From Streptococcus oralis subsp. tigurinus (GTDB lineage Bacteria; Bacillota; Bacilli; Lactobacillales; Streptococcaceae): 64,000 bases of DNA. The stretch is from the NCBI RefSeq assembly GCF_002356415.1, contig NZ_AP018338.1:1116001-1180000 (forward strand). Direction: 5' to 3'. The notes under the pieces were generated by a model. It was not told where the DNA came from. It searched no databases and saw only the letters and a program-made list of their open reading frames with translations. Positions within the stretch are counted from its first letter, which is position 1, and every line of letters begins with the position of its first letter. The translations under genes were made by a program, and so were the position numbers. Shown one piece after another: positions 19,003 to 29,593 of this stretch.

Positions 19003-19863
19003 TTACTTGACTTTTTTAGCTAACATAGTCGCAAAGCGTAGTTGAATGCGATTACCATTTTCATCACGACGGTGCAGATGTCCTGGGTTTTCATTGTACT
19101 TAATCAATTCCCAATCCTTGTAGTAGTCCGCCAGCTCCCCTTCTTTAAAGGTGAATGGGAAGTTGATTGAGCAAGGATAATCCTCTGTATCCATGGCACA
19201 GACGATAAGATTGTAACCACCAACCGTGGTGTGCTCCTGCATATTTTGGATAATAGCTGGAATGCGGTCCGCTTGTAGGAACATGAGAACAACAGTTGAT
19301 ACGATAAAATCATAGGCTTGCCCGATGCTGGCTGAATTGATATCATAAAGTCCGACAGGCATGTCTAGATCCTCTTGTTCCACAATGCTTTGCAAGATTT
19401 CAAGGGACAATTCATTTTGATCCACAGCTGTCACATCAAAACCATTCTGTGCAAGAAAGAGAGAGTTACGTCCTTGACCACAACCTAAATCCAAGGCTCT
19501 TCCGGGTTTTACCGTCTGCATGGCCTCTAGAACCTCTGAATGGACTGGATTGGTATTGTATTTCTTAGGAAAATAATCCTCAGGTTTACAATAAAATTCC
19601 AAGTACCATTCTACATCATCTGTGGCTGCCTCTACTCGATGCCAGGCTTGCGGTTGCGCCATGGGATTATCAGCCCCCGATTCAAAGAGGTGCTCAGCTA
19701 GAACCTCACCATCCTCTGTCAATTCAATAAACTTGAGAGTTCCTTTCAAAACGGTGATTTTCCCCCAAGTCCCGACTTTAGTATTGTGCTTTTGCTGAAC
19801 AGCTTCAGGCATGGTCTGTTTATTCCACAAGGGCATGCGTTTATAGGCAATTAGTTTTTCCAT
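19003..19863 (-). CDS. tehB: TehB-type SAM methyltransferase with N-terminal cupin-like domain
   Basis: A 286-residue two-domain protein. The first ~90 residues are the DUF1971/cupin-like TehB N-domain (AYKRMPLWNKQTMPEAVQQK). The rest is a class I methyltransferase with motif I ALDLGCGQGRNSLFLAQNG and acidic residue in VTAVDQNE. Homologues give tellurite resistance by methylation; the natural substrate is not known. GAGG lies about 9 nt before ATG 19863, and the gene follows smpB by 14 bp, so it is the last gene of the secG/rnr/smpB group. Confidence 0.9.
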   Translation of the reverse strand: MEKLIAYKRMPLWNKQTMPEAVQQKHNTKVGTWGKITVLKGTLKFIELTEDGEVLAEHLFESGADNPMAQPQAWHRVEAATDDVEWYLEFYCKPEDYFPKKYNTNPVHSEVLEAMQTVKPGRALDLGCGQGRNSLFLAQNGFDVTAVDQNELSLEILQSIVEQEDLDMPVGLYDINSASIGQAYDFIVSTVVLMFLQADRIPAIIQNMQEHTTVGGYNLIVCAMDTEDYPCSINFPFTFKEGELADYYKDWELIKYNENPGHLHRRDENGNRIQLRFATMLAKKVK

Positions 19864-19877
19864 TTTACTTCCTCTTC

Positions 19878-20345
19878 TTATCGCTGGTTAACAGCTTTCA
19901 TCACACGCGCGATGTCGCGGTTTTGTTCACGTCGCTTGATTGACTCCCGTTTATCATAGTCATGCTTCCCTTTGGCAAGTCCTAAAAGAAGCTTGGCATA
20001 GCCATCTTTGAGATAGACTTTGAGGGGAACAAGGGTCATTCCTGTCCCTTTGGTCTCTTGTTCCAATTTTTGAATTTGCTTCTTATGGAGTAGAAGTTTG
20101 CGACGGCGTTCAGGTTCCTGGTTCCAGATATTGCCCTCTTCGTAAGGGGCAATATGAACATTGCTCAGCCAGACTTCCCCATTTTTTACTTGGGCAAATC
20201 CGTCCTTGAGATTGATACGTGCAGCACGTACACTCTTGATTTCCGTTCCTGTCAGCACTATTCCTGCCTCTAGCGTATCTACGATTGTATAGTCGTGGTG
20301 CGCTTTTTTATTTTGTGCGATGACCTTTCCCTCGCCCTTTGCCAT
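19878..20345 (-). CDS. smpB: SsrA-binding protein SmpB
   Basis: A 155-residue tmRNA partner needed for trans-translation and ribosome rescue. The oligonucleotide-binding barrel is visible ([20 protein letters not shown], then [19 protein letters not shown]), and the basic C-terminal tail ([20 protein letters not shown]) is complete. ATG 20345 with GGAG upstream lies inside the 3' end of rnr, a 38-bp overlap in another frame, which fits co-translation with RNase R, its functional partner in tmRNA decay. Confidence 0.97.
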   Translation of the reverse strand: MAKGEGKVIAQNKKAHHDYTIVDTLEAGIVLTGTEIKSVRAARINLKDGFAQVKNGEVWLSNVHIAPYEEGNIWNQEPERRRKLLLHKKQIQKLEQETKGTGMTLVPLKVYLKDGYAKLLLGLAKGKHDYDKRESIKRREQNRDIARVMKAVNQR

Positions 20346-22662
20346 GCTTGGCTCCTTTCTTAGCTACTTCTTTGTAAAATGGTTTCTTACCCTTTTTCTT
20401 TTTATCTTTTTGTGAATGCTTGTGCTTATCATTCGAGCGCCCTGATTTTCTCTTGTCTTCCTTCTTGTCTGAACGACGACTTGAACTACGACCTCTGTCT
20501 TTGCGTCCAGCTTGTTTCAAGCCTTTTTCGATGACATCAAACTCACTTGGGATATAAGAGAAGTCAATCTCACCTGTCATCTTATCCGCTCTTTCTACGC
20601 GAATACGAATCTGCTGTCCCACGCGGAAAGTTATTCCTGATTTCTCTCCACGAAGAGTCAAATCACGCTCGTTGAAATGATAAAATTCAGGTAGATTGGT
20701 GATGTGAATCAAGCCTTCAACTGTGTTCGGCAATTCGACAAAGAGACCGAATTTGACGATGCTAGACACAACCGCATCGTACTCTTCACCCACGTATTCT
20801 TCCATGTACTCAGCCTTTTTCATGGCTTCGACTTCACGCTCCGCCTCGATGGCACGACGTTCACGGTTGGAAGACTGGGTTGCAATCTCTGGAATCACTT
20901 GTTCAAAATGCTCTGCTACTTCCTTAGAACGCCCATAGTCCCGAATCATTCGATGGACAAGGAGGTCTGGATAACGGCGAATCGGACTGGTAAAATGAGT
21001 GTAATAGTCGGCAGCAAGACCATAGTGACCGTGATTGTGCTCAGAATAGCGAGCCTGCTGCATGGAACGAAGAAGCATCATGGACAATACATCCGCATAG
21101 GGTTCTCCCTCAACCGCACGCATGATGTCTTGGAGCGCCTCCTGGCTAATCTCACTGGCAGTCCCATAAATTCGCAATCCAAAGCTCGAAGCATAATCAA
21201 TAAACTTCTGAACTTTTTCAGCCTTGGGCTCCTCGTGAATCCGATAAATGAAAGGTAGGTCCAGTTTACTAAAGTGCTCGGCAACCGTTTCATTAGCAAT
21301 CAACATGAAGGACTCAATCATCCGCTCAGCAACACCACGCTGACGAAGAACGATATCCACAGGCTTACCTTTTTTATCCACTAGAATCTTTGCTTCGCTG
21401 GTATCAAAGTTAAGGGCGCCACGCTTCTCACGCATGCTTTCTAGAGTTTCATGAAGCTTGGCCATGAGCTCGATACTTGGAACAATTTTCTTAAACTCTC
21501 GTCTCTTTTCCTCGTCACCTGCTAGGATATCATTGACAGCGCTATAGGTCATACGAAAGCTAGTCTTGATAACCGTTTGGGTAATGGTGTAATTAACCAC
21601 ACGACCGTGTTTATCAATTTCCATAATAGCAGACTGGGTCAAGCGATCGACTTGAGGATTGAGAGAGCAGATGCCGTTTGACAAACGCTCTGGAAGCATT
21701 GGCACCACTCGGTCTGTCACGTAGACAGAAGTCGCGCGGTTAAGAGCTTCCTTGTCAAGGGCAGAACCCTCGGTCACATAGTAGGAAACATCTGCGATGT
21801 GAACTCCAAGCTCGATATTGCCATTTTTCAAAGCCTTGATGTGTACTGCGTCGTCCAAGTCCTTGGCATCCGCACCGTCAATGGTAAAGGCGATTTCATC
21901 TCTCAGGTCCAGACGACCTTCCATATCCTTTTGAGACGGAGCTTCTGGCACACTTTCTGCTTCCTTGAGAACAGCTTCTGGAAATTCTGAAACAATATCC
22001 ATGGATTCCAAGACTTCAAGAACGTCAATTCCGACATCCGTTGAATGCCCAACCACATCTAGTACACTCGCAACAAAGAAATCATGTTTCTTGCTTGGGT
22101 ATTTATCGATAAAGACCTTGAGAACCTCTGTTCCTTCTAGTTTTAGAGCTGGTTTCTTAACATAAACCGGTTGACTGATTTTCTGATTTTTCGAACGGAT
22201 GTAGCCAGCATACTTGGGCTTTTCCTGATCCAGAACGATTTGCCCGACAACGGTTGTCAGGCTGTGTTCTAAGATATCAATAATTTTGGCTTCTGCAGCA
22301 GTTCCCTTGTTGCGGTCAGCGACTTTCTTGATGACCACCTCTACGGTATCACCATCAATGGCATAGTTGACATCGTTTTTTCCTACAAAAAGGTCGTCCT
22401 CTTCGCCTTCTATACTGACAAAGCCAAAGCCGTTTTTATGGGCATGAAAAATCCCTTTGAGGGTGATTTCATGTTTCTTCTTTTGGTCCAGACATAAACT
22501 GCCATCATCTTCAAAGCGAATCTGGTGCTTTCTTTCCATCAGAGACAGGGTTTTAATCAACTCACGGAAATCCTTGGATCTATCCTTTCCGAGAGCCTGA
22601 GCTAGGTCATTTACCGTCACTCGCCCCTTCTCTTGCAAATAATCTTTAATTTTATCTTTCAT
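20308..22662 (-). CDS. rnr: Ribonuclease R
   Basis: A 784-residue 3'-to-5' exoribonuclease that degrades structured RNA and tmRNA-tagged messages. Order: N-terminal winged helix, two cold-shock domains ([17 protein letters not shown]), RNB catalytic domain with the aspartates in [15 protein letters not shown]1 domain ([20 protein letters not shown]), and a lysine/arginine-rich tail from about residue 715. Length is typical. The binding site before ATG 22662 is weak (AGAAAG). The 3' end overlaps smpB. Confidence 0.97.
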   Translation of the reverse strand: MKDKIKDYLQEKGRVTVNDLAQALGKDRSKDFRELIKTLSLMERKHQIRFEDDGSLCLDQKKKHEITLKGIFHAHKNGFGFVSIEGEEDDLFVGKNDVNYAIDGDTVEVVIKKVADRNKGTAAEAKIIDILEHSLTTVVGQIVLDQEKPKYAGYIRSKNQKISQPVYVKKPALKLEGTEVLKVFIDKYPSKKHDFFVASVLDVVGHSTDVGIDVLEVLESMDIVSEFPEAVLKEAESVPEAPSQKDMEGRLDLRDEIAFTIDGADAKDLDDAVHIKALKNGNIELGVHIADVSYYVTEGSALDKEALNRATSVYVTDRVVPMLPERLSNGICSLNPQVDRLTQSAIMEIDKHGRVVNYTITQTVIKTSFRMTYSAVNDILAGDEEKRREFKKIVPSIELMAKLHETLESMREKRGALNFDTSEAKILVDKKGKPVDIVLRQRGVAERMIESFMLIANETVAEHFSKLDLPFIYRIHEEPKAEKVQKFIDYASSFGLRIYGTASEISQEALQDIMRAVEGEPYADVLSMMLLRSMQQARYSEHNHGHYGLAADYYTHFTSPIRRYPDLLVHRMIRDYGRSKEVAEHFEQVIPEIATQSSNRERRAIEAEREVEAMKKAEYMEEYVGEEYDAVVSSIVKFGLFVELPNTVEGLIHITNLPEFYHFNERDLTLRGEKSGITFRVGQQIRIRVERADKMTGEIDFSYIPSEFDVIEKGLKQAGRKDRGRSSSRRSDKKEDKRKSGRSNDKHKHSQKDKKKKGKKPFYKEVAKKGAKHGKGRGKGHRTK

Positions 22663-22732
22663 GTTTTCTTTCTAGATTTTTATAATTTCTTTTTGAGTGA
22701 TAACTTTCTAAGTGTCATTTAAAATAAAAATA

Positions 22733-22752
22733 GGCTAAGACCTAGTCTCGCC
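22733..22752 (-). terminator. Intercistronic hairpin between secG and rnr
   Basis: Minus-strand GGC/GCC and AGAC/GUCU pairs around a short loop, followed by TATTTTTATTTT; likely a partial terminator. Confidence 0.6.
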
Positions 22753-22758
22753 CATTTC

Positions 22759-22992
22759 TTATCTACTTGATAATACCGTCAATGCTAAGGCAATGGCTAG
22801 CCAGAAAAAGACTAAAATACCTGTCAAACGTTGCATCACAGCTTCAAAACCACGCGCCTTACTACGTTCAAACAAATCACCTGAGCTGGCATCAAATACA
22901 TTGCTGGATTGGTTCTTAGTTGGTTGCATGAAAATCGCAATCACAATCACAACAGATAATACTAATAAAATGGTTAACAATAGGTTATACAT
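22759..22992 (-). CDS. secG: Preprotein translocase subunit SecG
   Basis: A 77-residue membrane protein with two transmembrane helices (about 3-22 and 53-74) joined by a loop holding the family signature SNVFDASSGDLFERSKARG. It assists SecYE in protein export. AAGGAG precedes ATG 22992. It follows rpmG by 39 bp. Confidence 0.95.
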   Translation of the reverse strand: MYNLLLTILLVLSVVIVIAIFMQPTKNQSSNVFDASSGDLFERSKARGFEAVMQRLTGILVFFWLAIALALTVLSSR

Positions 22993-23031
22993 ATCAAACT
23001 CCTTAAAATCCCTATTATTTTACCATAAAAT

Positions 23032-23181
23032 CTACTTAGATTCAAGATGTAGGGTTACTTTTCTTTCCTTGGGACAATACTTTAACACCTCAATCTTGTC
23101 TGGATGAGTTTTGGAGTTCTTACTGGTTAGATAATTCATGCTGCCACAAGAGGAGCACTTGAGATTGATTTTTACTCGCAC
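23032..23181 (-). CDS. rpmG: 50S ribosomal protein L33
   Basis: A 49-residue L33 starting with GTG at 23181. The product ([20 protein letters not shown], ending [12 protein letters not shown]) has the first Cys pair CSSC but only one Cys (KYC) in the second position, i.e. a mostly zinc-ribbon-type L33 with one zinc ligand missing. The GTG overlaps the pmrA stop by one base (TAGTG), and AGGAAA precedes it. Confidence 0.93.
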   Translation of the reverse strand: MRVKINLKCSSCGSMNYLTSKNSKTHPDKIEVLKYCPKERKVTLHLESK

Positions 23182-24380
23182 TAGATTTCCTTTACTTTTA
23201 ATAACGATCTAAATTGCACTAAGTTACATAAACAACTGAAAGCCACACAAGCTGCTGTCGCATAAAAGACAGCATGGTAGCCCAAATATCCTGCAACTGC
23301 GGATCCCGCCATAGGTCCGATCACTCCACCAAGGTAAAAAAAGACTTGGTTGAAGGCGAAAATCCTTGAAATACCTGATTTTGGAGTCATTTTGCTAAGA
23401 AGGGCATTGACTCCTGGTATGAGAGCTCCCGTTCCCAAACCAAAGAGAAAACGATACAAGCCAAGTTGAAGGGGGCTGGTTGCATGGGCACAAAGAAGGT
23501 AAATGATGACGGAATAAATCTGCGCTGCAACTAACAATCTATGATTCCCTACCTTATCGCCAAGTTTTCCTAGAATTCCTGCACTCATCATGCTAGAAAA
23601 TCCCATGCTAGATACGATCAATCCTGATACAAAGAGAAGATTCTCAGTCTGCCCTAAGTCCCGCACATAGAGAGCTAGAATGGGACCAATTGATTGAGCT
23701 GAAAATTGAATGACAAAGCTAGTCAAAAATAGATTCACTAAAAGCCTAGGATACTTGAAAGAAGAAAATACTTCTTTCGTTGGGATAGCCTTCTCCTTAG
23801 CCACTGGCTGAAAATCTTCCTTGATAAAGAAAATGGTTAGGATTGCAGCTAAAAATAAGAAAGCACCTACCAATAAAAAGACATTACGAATGCCAAAAAT
23901 TTCAGCAATAAAGCCTCCAACAAAGGGACCCGTCAGTGTTCCTGCAACAACACCTGTAGATAGAGTTCCCAGAGCCGCTCCCGACTTATCTTTAGGTACC
24001 TGACTGGCAATCAAGGCCGTTGCATTGGGGACAAAACCAGTAAATACACCATTGAGCAAGCGCAGAAAGAGTAGCCAATAGATATTTGGCACGAAGGCCA
24101 AACCTCCCATCGTAATGGTCATGGCAAGACCCGCTCGAATCATCATGGGTTTTCGACCATATTTGTCAGCAAGAATACCCCAGATGGGAGAAACTAGAGC
24201 TGCTGAAACAGCCGAAACTGAGATGGCTAATCCAGCATAGAAAGCAACTTGGTCTCCTTCAATTCCCAACTGCTCTACAAAGATAGGCATGAAAGGGACG
24301 GCCAAGGAAATACTAGCTCCCGTTAAAAAGCTACCGAACCAGGCGACACGAAGATTCTCTTTCCAACTAATCTCTTGCAC
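23181..24380 (-). CDS. pmrA: MFS multidrug efflux protein PmrA
   Basis: A 399-residue major-facilitator transporter with 12 predicted helices; the family signature [13 protein letters not shown] lies between helices 2 and 3. It resembles pneumococcal PmrA, which exports fluoroquinolones such as norfloxacin and dyes. I start it at GTG 24380 ([11 protein letters not shown]) because GGAGG lies 8 nt upstream and the length then equals that of PmrA as I recall it; a TTG at 24398 gives a longer frame. It overlaps the coaE end by 14 bp. Confidence 0.92.
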   Translation of the reverse strand: MQEISWKENLRVAWFGSFLTGASISLAVPFMPIFVEQLGIEGDQVAFYAGLAISVSAVSAALVSPIWGILADKYGRKPMMIRAGLAMTITMGGLAFVPNIYWLLFLRLLNGVFTGFVPNATALIASQVPKDKSGAALGTLSTGVVAGTLTGPFVGGFIAEIFGIRNVFLLVGAFLFLAAILTIFFIKEDFQPVAKEKAIPTKEVFSSFKYPRLLVNLFLTSFVIQFSAQSIGPILALYVRDLGQTENLLFVSGLIVSSMGFSSMMSAGILGKLGDKVGNHRLLVAAQIYSVIIYLLCAHATSPLQLGLYRFLFGLGTGALIPGVNALLSKMTPKSGISRIFAFNQVFFYLGGVIGPMAGSAVAGYLGYHAVFYATAACVAFSCLCNLVQFRSLLKVKEI

Positions 24381-24972
24381 AGCTATCGCCTCCTTCAAGT
24401 AACTTCACTACTTGAGTCACAAGCTGATCGCGACTGCCATTATTATCTAATATATGGCTCGCCAATTTTTTCTTTTTTTCTAAAGACCACTGGGTTGCCA
24501 GACGGGACTCTGCTACTTCCTTAGAAAGATAATCCCGTTTCATGAAACGTTCCACCTGAACATCACGGTTCACATAGACCAGCCATGTTTCATCAAACCA
24601 GGCACTGTAGTCCTGTTCAAAAAGCAGGGGAATATCCATGAAAAAAATCGTTTCTGTCTGGGCTAACTGTTCTCTCAGTGCAGCCAATTCCTCACGAATA
24701 ATCTCTCCTTGAGTTATCCTAGACCATTCACGTTCTTCAGGATTTGAAAAGATGAGACTAGCTAGGAGAGAGCGATTGAGTTCTCCATTTTCAAGGATGA
24801 TTTCCTGCCCAAAGTGCTGAACTAAGAGCTGATAAAGACGACCACCAGGTTTTTGTAGCTGGTGGACGACTGCGTCAGCATCCACCACTTGAAAGCCTTG
24901 TTCTCTTAGGAAATTTGTCACAGTTGACTTACCAGAAGCAATTCCTCCTGTAATTCCAATGATTTTTCCCAT
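24367..24972 (-). CDS. coaE: Dephospho-CoA kinase
   Basis: A 201-residue P-loop kinase that performs the last step of coenzyme A synthesis, phosphorylating the ribose 3'-OH of dephospho-CoA. The P-loop GITGGIASGKST is at residues 6-17; the lid region with FMKRDYLSKEVAESRLATQW is intact. ATG 24972 overlaps the mutM stop (TGATG), with AGGAGGGG upstream. A nine-codon extension to 24999 lies inside mutM and is unlikely. Confidence 0.95.
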   Translation of the reverse strand: MGKIIGITGGIASGKSTVTNFLREQGFQVVDADAVVHQLQKPGGRLYQLLVQHFGQEIILENGELNRSLLASLIFSNPEEREWSRITQGEIIREELAALREQLAQTETIFFMDIPLLFEQDYSAWFDETWLVYVNRDVQVERFMKRDYLSKEVAESRLATQWSLEKKKKLASHILDNNGSRDQLVTQVVKLLEGGDSCARD

Positions 24973-25796
24973 CAGCCCCTCCTTTGACACTGAGGACAAA
25001 AATGAGTTCCCCGTCCACCGAGCTGGAATTTCTCAATCACTGTCCCACAGCGCGAACATGCTTGTCCAGTCTTATCATAGACCTGATGGAAGTCCTGCAT
25101 GGTTCCGTCTTCCCCAAAGGCATTGGTATAGGTCCGAATGGTGGAACCGCCCTTTTCGACTGCCTGTCCCAAAACAGCAATGGTCTGGTCATGAATAGCT
25201 GTCGCTTCTTCTGCTGTCAAAGTCTGGGAAGGTCTTGCTGGATGAATCTGAGCTCGCCAGAGAACCTCATCCACATAGATATTGCCAAGGCCAGCTACCA
25301 AGGTCTGGTCTAGGAGATGGGATTTGATAGGCTTTTTGGACTTAGCTAGGGCAGCTTGAAAGACCTGTAAATCAAAGTCTTCTTCGCTTGGTTCAGGCCC
25401 TAGTTTTTTAGATACAAAGTAGGCATCCAAAAGGTCGGGTGCCAATAGTTCCATAGTACCAAACTTGCGTACATCCTCATAAACAAGCGTCCCACCATCC
25501 TCAAACTGGAAGAAAACATGGGCATGCTTGCGTTCAGGAACCTGATCCGGATAGTAAAAATACTTGCCCTCCATCCGCAGATGGGAAATCAAGACTTTGT
25601 CTGTTAGGTAAAAAAGTAGATATTTTCCACGGCGTCCCATTGACTCGATAATCTGACCAGGCAATTCCCTTTGAAACTCTTCCAAATCTGTCTTAATCAT
25701 CTTGGGATAACGAATTTCTATACTCGAAATCTTCTTTCCCAAAATCAATTTTTCTAAGCCACGACGAACCGTTTCAACCTCTGGTAATTCAGGCAT
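24972..25796 (-). CDS. mutM: Formamidopyrimidine-DNA glycosylase (MutM/Fpg)
   Basis: A 274-residue repair glycosylase that removes 8-oxoguanine. After Met removal the catalytic Pro and Glu are in [13 protein letters not shown]. The helix-two-turn-helix is in the middle, and the C-terminal zinc finger [24 protein letters not shown] is complete. ATG 25796 has GGAGG 5 nt upstream; a 14-codon longer frame has none. It sits between era and coaE in a row of housekeeping genes. Confidence 0.97.
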   Translation of the reverse strand: MPELPEVETVRRGLEKLILGKKISSIEIRYPKMIKTDLEEFQRELPGQIIESMGRRGKYLLFYLTDKVLISHLRMEGKYFYYPDQVPERKHAHVFFQFEDGGTLVYEDVRKFGTMELLAPDLLDAYFVSKKLGPEPSEEDFDLQVFQAALAKSKKPIKSHLLDQTLVAGLGNIYVDEVLWRAQIHPARPSQTLTAEEATAIHDQTIAVLGQAVEKGGSTIRTYTNAFGEDGTMQDFHQVYDKTGQACSRCGTVIEKFQLGGRGTHFCPQCQRRG

Positions 25797-25844
25797 AAGT
25801 CCTCCTTCTGTAAAAACAAGAAGCAGGCATGAGCCCACCTCTAC

Positions 25845-26744
25845 TTAGTATTCTTTTTCATTATAGCCAAAGTCAGCCAAATCTAGCTTTTTATCACGCC
25901 AGTTTTTCTTGACCTTGACCCAGGTTTCTAGGAAAACCTTGTCCCCTAGCATGAGTTCGATATCACGACGAGCCATACTACCAATTTTCTTAAGCATAGC
26001 GCCACCTTTTCCGATGATAATCCCTTTTTGACTATCGCGCTCGACCATGATGGTTGCACGGATATGAACCTTGTCTGTCTCTTCGTCCCGCTTCATAGAG
26101 TCAACCACTACAGCAACTGAATGAGGAATCTCTTCTCGAGTTAGGTGCAAGACTTTCTCACGAATCATTTCTGAAACCAAGAAACGCTCAGGGTGGTCAG
26201 TGATTTGATCAGCTGGGAAATACTGGAAACCTTCCTCCAGATTTTCACTCAAAATATCCACCAGACGAGATACGTTATTTCCCTGAAGGGCTGAAATAGG
26301 AACAATTTCCTTAAAGTCCATCTGGTTACGGAAATCATCAATCTGAGCCAAGAGCTGATCTGGGTGGACCTTGTCAATCTTATTCACCACCAGAATCACA
26401 GGAACCTTGGCAGCCTTGAGACGCTCGATAATCATGTCGTCGCCCTTACCACGTGGCTCATCAGCTGGCACCATGAAGAGAACAGTATCCACTTCACGAA
26501 GGGTGCTGTAGGCAGATTCCACCATAAAATCGCCAAGGGCTGTTTTAGGCTTGTGAATTCCTGGTGTGTCAATAAAGACGATTTGCTCCTTATCCGTGGT
26601 GTAAATCCCCATGATTTTATTGCGCGTTGTCTGCGCCTTGTCACTCATAATGGCAATCTTTTGCCCCATGACGTGATTTAAAAAGGTTGACTTCCCAACA
26701 TTGGGACGCCCTAAAATGGCTACAAAGCCTGATTTAAATGTCAT
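25845..26744 (-). CDS. era: GTPase Era
   Basis: A 299-residue ribosome-assembly GTPase that binds the 3' end of 16S rRNA. G1 GRPNVGKST (12-20), G2 TT, G3 DTPG (58-61), G4 NKID (about 123-126) and G5 SALQG are all present; a KH domain ([15 protein letters not shown]) lies at about 230-245. GAGG precedes ATG 26744 closely. It follows dgkA by 16 bp. Confidence 0.97.
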   Translation of the reverse strand: MTFKSGFVAILGRPNVGKSTFLNHVMGQKIAIMSDKAQTTRNKIMGIYTTDKEQIVFIDTPGIHKPKTALGDFMVESAYSTLREVDTVLFMVPADEPRGKGDDMIIERLKAAKVPVILVVNKIDKVHPDQLLAQIDDFRNQMDFKEIVPISALQGNNVSRLVDILSENLEEGFQYFPADQITDHPERFLVSEMIREKVLHLTREEIPHSVAVVVDSMKRDEETDKVHIRATIMVERDSQKGIIIGKGGAMLKKIGSMARRDIELMLGDKVFLETWVKVKKNWRDKKLDLADFGYNEKEY

Positions 26745-26760
26745 AATTTCCTCTTATAGT

Positions 26761-27156
26761 TTAAAATAGTATATCCCAAATGCGTGGGATAAAGATAAGT
26801 GCACCAATCACCGCAGCAAGAAGGGAAACCACAAGTACGGCACCAGCCGCCATGTCCTTGGCTTTCTTCGCTAACATAGAAAAGTGATAGTGACTGGCTA
26901 AATCCACCACATTTTCAATAGCAGAGTTAATAATCTCAAAGGCTACTACCAAGAAAATGCTCACTAGGAGAAAGAGCCATTCGATTCGTGACACCTGAAA
27001 AACAAAACCTGCAAGGATGACTACTAGAGCCGTCACTGCATGTTTTCGCATATTGCGTTCTTCCTTGAAAGCAGTCAGAATTCCTGTAAGGGCAAATTCT
27101 AAACTGGATATCAGGTCACGATTTTTCCATTTTCGTTTATTGTCTTGTGAGTCCAT
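26761..27156 (-). CDS. dgkA: Undecaprenol/diacylglycerol kinase
   Basis: A 131-residue integral membrane kinase with three helices and the family motif [13 protein letters not shown]. Gram-positive members phosphorylate undecaprenol, restoring the cell-wall lipid carrier. It begins inside the 3' end of ybeY (20-bp overlap), without a strong binding site, suggesting translational coupling to ybeY. Confidence 0.95.
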   Translation of the reverse strand: MDSQDNKRKWKNRDLISSLEFALTGILTAFKEERNMRKHAVTALVVILAGFVFQVSRIEWLFLLVSIFLVVAFEIINSAIENVVDLASHYHFSMLAKKAKDMAAGAVLVVSLLAAVIGALIFIPRIWDILF

Positions 27157-27634
27157 AGGCTGTTAAAATTTCTTCTTGTAAACCGAACATCTCCGCTTCT
27201 TCTTCCGGAGTGTAGTGATCATAGCCGTTAATGTGTAAAAAGCCGTGTACTGCCAAGAAGCCCATCTCACGCTCAAAGCTGTGGCCGTATTCCTCAGCCT
27301 GCTCATGCGCTTTATCGATAGAGATGAACAGTTCCCCAATGTAGGCATCAAACTCAGACATCATCTCTGCTAATTCAGGATTTTCAAGCAAATCTTCTTC
27401 ATCAAAGGCAATGTTCAACTCTGGTTTATACTCAAGGCTGATGACATCTGTCGGACGGTCCGTGTCACGGTACTCGAGATTGAGTTCATGGCTACGCTCA
27501 TTGGTCACAAAAGTAACTGCCATCTCCTTGTCTTCTTTTTCTATTTTTTGGGCTGCAAATTCCAAAATTTCTTGGGTTTGTTGCAAGATTTCTTGTGAAA
27601 CTTGGCCAGTTTCATCTACCATTTCAATATACAT
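27137..27634 (-). CDS. ybeY: rRNA maturation endoribonuclease YbeY
   Basis: A 165-residue metalloprotein for 16S rRNA 3' processing and ribosome quality control. The metal-binding triad is [11 protein letters not shown] near residues 128-138. It is the first gene of the ybeY-dgkA-era-mutM-coaE-pmrA-rpmG-secG-rnr-smpB-tehB run, all closely spaced or overlapping apart from the partial terminator after secG. The binding site before ATG 27634 is weak (GAGAAG). Confidence 0.96.
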   Translation of the reverse strand: MYIEMVDETGQVSQEILQQTQEILEFAAQKIEKEDKEMAVTFVTNERSHELNLEYRDTDRPTDVISLEYKPELNIAFDEEDLLENPELAEMMSEFDAYIGELFISIDKAHEQAEEYGHSFEREMGFLAVHGFLHINGYDHYTPEEEAEMFGLQEEILTAYGLTRQ

Positions 27635-27663
27635 GTACTTCTCGATTCTCTTTACTTGGCTTT

Positions 27664-27708
27664 ATTATACCATATTTCCATGATTTTATTCTACCTTTTT
27701 GATATAAT
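27664..27708. promoter_or_regulatory. Divergent promoters for ybeY and pavA/rqcH
   Basis: Minus strand: TGGTATAAT at 27664-27672 (ybeY). Plus strand: TATAAT at 27703-27708 (pavA), 30 nt before its ATG. Both lack good -35 elements. Confidence 0.6.
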
Positions 27709-27738
27709 ACTATGGAATACAATCACAAGGAGAGAACG

Positions 27739-29394
27739 ATGTCATTTGACGGATTTTTTTTACACCACATGGTTGAGGAATTACGAAGCGAGTTGGTCAA
27801 TGGTCGCATTCAGAAAATCAATCAGCCTTTTGAACAAGAGTTGGTCTTGCAAATCCGCAGCAATCGCCAAAGCCATCGTCTGCTCCTCTCTGCTCATCCC
27901 GTTTTTGGTCGCATCCAGTTGACCCAAACGACCTTTGAAAATCCAGCCCAACCTTCCACTTTTATCATGGTTTTGAGAAAGTATTTGCAGGGTGCCCTGA
28001 TTGAGTCAATTGAGCAAATCGAAAATGACCGTATTGTGGAAATCACCGTCTCCAATAAAAACGAGATAGGAGATCATATCCAGGCGACTCTCATTATCGA
28101 AATTATGGGCAAACACAGCAATATCCTTCTAGTAGATAAAAGCAGTCATAAGATTCTCGAAGTGATCAAACACGTCGGCTTTTCACAAAATAGCTACCGC
28201 ACCTTACTGCCAGGCTCAAGCTATATCGCTCCACCAAGTACCGAGTCTCTCAATCCTTTCACTGTCAAGGATGAAAAACTCTTTGAAATCTTGCAAACCA
28301 ATGAACTAACTGCAAAAAATCTTCAAAGCCTCTTTCAAGGTCTAGGACGTGATACAGCAAACGAACTGGAAAGACTCCTGGTTCGTGATAAGCTTTCTAC
28401 CTTCCGTCACTTTTTCGAACAAGAAACCAAGCCATGCTTGACTGAGACTTCCTTCAGTCCAGTTCCTTTTGCAAATCGTATAGGAGAGCCTTTTGCCAGT
28501 CTTTCTGATCTTCTAGATATCTACTACAAAGATAAGGCAGAGCGCGATCGCGTCAAACAGCAAGCCAGTGAACTCATTCGCCGTGTTGAAAATGAATTGC
28601 AAAAAAATCGCCACAAACTCAAAAAACAAGAAAAAGAATTACTGGCAACGGACAACGCTGAGGAATTTCGCCAAAAAGGAGAATTACTGACAACCTTCCT
28701 CCACCAAGTTCCCAATGACCAAGACCAGGTTATCTTGGATAACTACTACACGAATCAACCTGTTACCATAACGCTTGATAAGGCCCTGACTCCCAGCCAG
28801 AATGCCCAGCGCTACTTTAAACGCTACCAAAAGCTCAAAGAAGCTGTTAAATACCTGACTGAGTTGATTGAAGAAACCAAGGCAACTATTCTCTATCTGG
28901 AAAGTGTGGAAACTGTTCTCAATCAAGCTGGACTAGAGGAAATCACTGAAATACGTGAAGAATTGATCCAAACAGGCTTTATCCGTAGAAGACAGCGAGA
29001 GAAAATCCATAAGCGCAAAAAACCAGAGCAGTATCTAGCAAGCGATGGCAAAACCATCATTTATGTCGGTCGAAACAACTTGCAAAATGAAGAACTAACC
29101 TTTAAAATGGCTCGCAAGGAAGAACTTTGGTTCCACGCCAAGGACATTCCTGGCAGCCACGTCGTCATCTCAGGCAACCTCAACCCTTCTGACGAAGTCA
29201 AGACAGACGCTGCAGAACTTGCTGCATATTTCTCTAAAGGACGCTTGTCGAACTTGGTTCAAGTGGATATGATTGAGGTCAAAAAACTCAACAAACCAAC
29301 TGGTGGAAAACCTGGCTTTGTGACCTATACAGGACAAAAGACCCTCCGTGTCACACCAGACCCAGAAAAAATCGCATCCATGAAAAAATCCTGA
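27739..29394 (+). CDS. pavA: RqcH/PavA, ribosome quality-control factor (FbpA family)
   Basis: A 551-residue NFACT protein, the bacterial Rqc2 homologue that directs alanine tailing on stalled 50S subunits. In streptococci it is also called PavA for its link to fibronectin adherence. The NFACT-N domain has D97/R98 (IENDRIVEI), the residues needed for tRNA use in B. subtilis RqcH; HhH and coiled-coil parts follow (280-400); the NFACT-R domain is at about 440-540 (IYVGRNNLQNEELTF, DIPGSHVVI). AGGAGAGAACG precedes ATG 27739. This is one of only two plus-strand genes here. Confidence 0.95.
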   Translation: MSFDGFFLHHMVEELRSELVNGRIQKINQPFEQELVLQIRSNRQSHRLLLSAHPVFGRIQLTQTTFENPAQPSTFIMVLRKYLQGALIESIEQIENDRIVEITVSNKNEIGDHIQATLIIEIMGKHSNILLVDKSSHKILEVIKHVGFSQNSYRTLLPGSSYIAPPSTESLNPFTVKDEKLFEILQTNELTAKNLQSLFQGLGRDTANELERLLVRDKLSTFRHFFEQETKPCLTETSFSPVPFANRIGEPFASLSDLLDIYYKDKAERDRVKQQASELIRRVENELQKNRHKLKKQEKELLATDNAEEFRQKGELLTTFLHQVPNDQDQVILDNYYTNQPVTITLDKALTPSQNAQRYFKRYQKLKEAVKYLTELIEETKATILYLESVETVLNQAGLEEITEIREELIQTGFIRRRQREKIHKRKKPEQYLASDGKTIIYVGRNNLQNEELTFKMARKEELWFHAKDIPGSHVVISGNLNPSDEVKTDAAELAAYFSKGRLSNLVQVDMIEVKKLNKPTGGKPGFVTYTGQKTLRVTPDPEKIASMKKS

Positions 29395-29415
29395 TTTCAC
29401 TTGAAATCAGGATTT
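29386..29415 (+). terminator. Terminator of pavA
   Basis: 14-bp perfect inverted repeat with a 2-nt gap at its centre, overlapping the pavA stop codon and ending in TTTT. Confidence 0.85.
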
Positions 29416-29427
29416 TCTATTACAAAT

Positions 29428-29500
29428 TTAGTCTGCAATCAAGGTTTCCAATCCAACCTTCATCATATTGGTGAAGGTGTTTTGATTTTCTCAGCCAGTT
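29428..29500 (-). pseudogene. Relic of the deoD 3' end
   Basis: Positions 29428-29485 match the deoD end at 30479-30536 with a single mismatch over 58 bases, including the stop codon; homology fades with gaps to about 29500. The conceptual tail is [17 protein letters not shown], against NTFTDMMKV in deoD. No start exists, so it is a non-coding remnant next to pavA. Confidence 0.9.
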
Positions 29501-29593
29501 TTTAACAAGTCTCAAAGAGCGAGATAGTGATCAAAAACTGAGATATCTTCCTCTTTCAAGTAACATGGTTTTGTTACTATCTTCTAAAATTCT

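Noticed and set aside
20704..21258. 184-codon plus-strand frame inside rnr
   Set aside because: Antisense to the RNB domain of RNase R, no start signal.
29560..29577. GTAACA/TGTTAC hairpin as a sirtuin terminator
   Set aside because: Only 6 bp and no T-run on the minus strand; kept as a note only.
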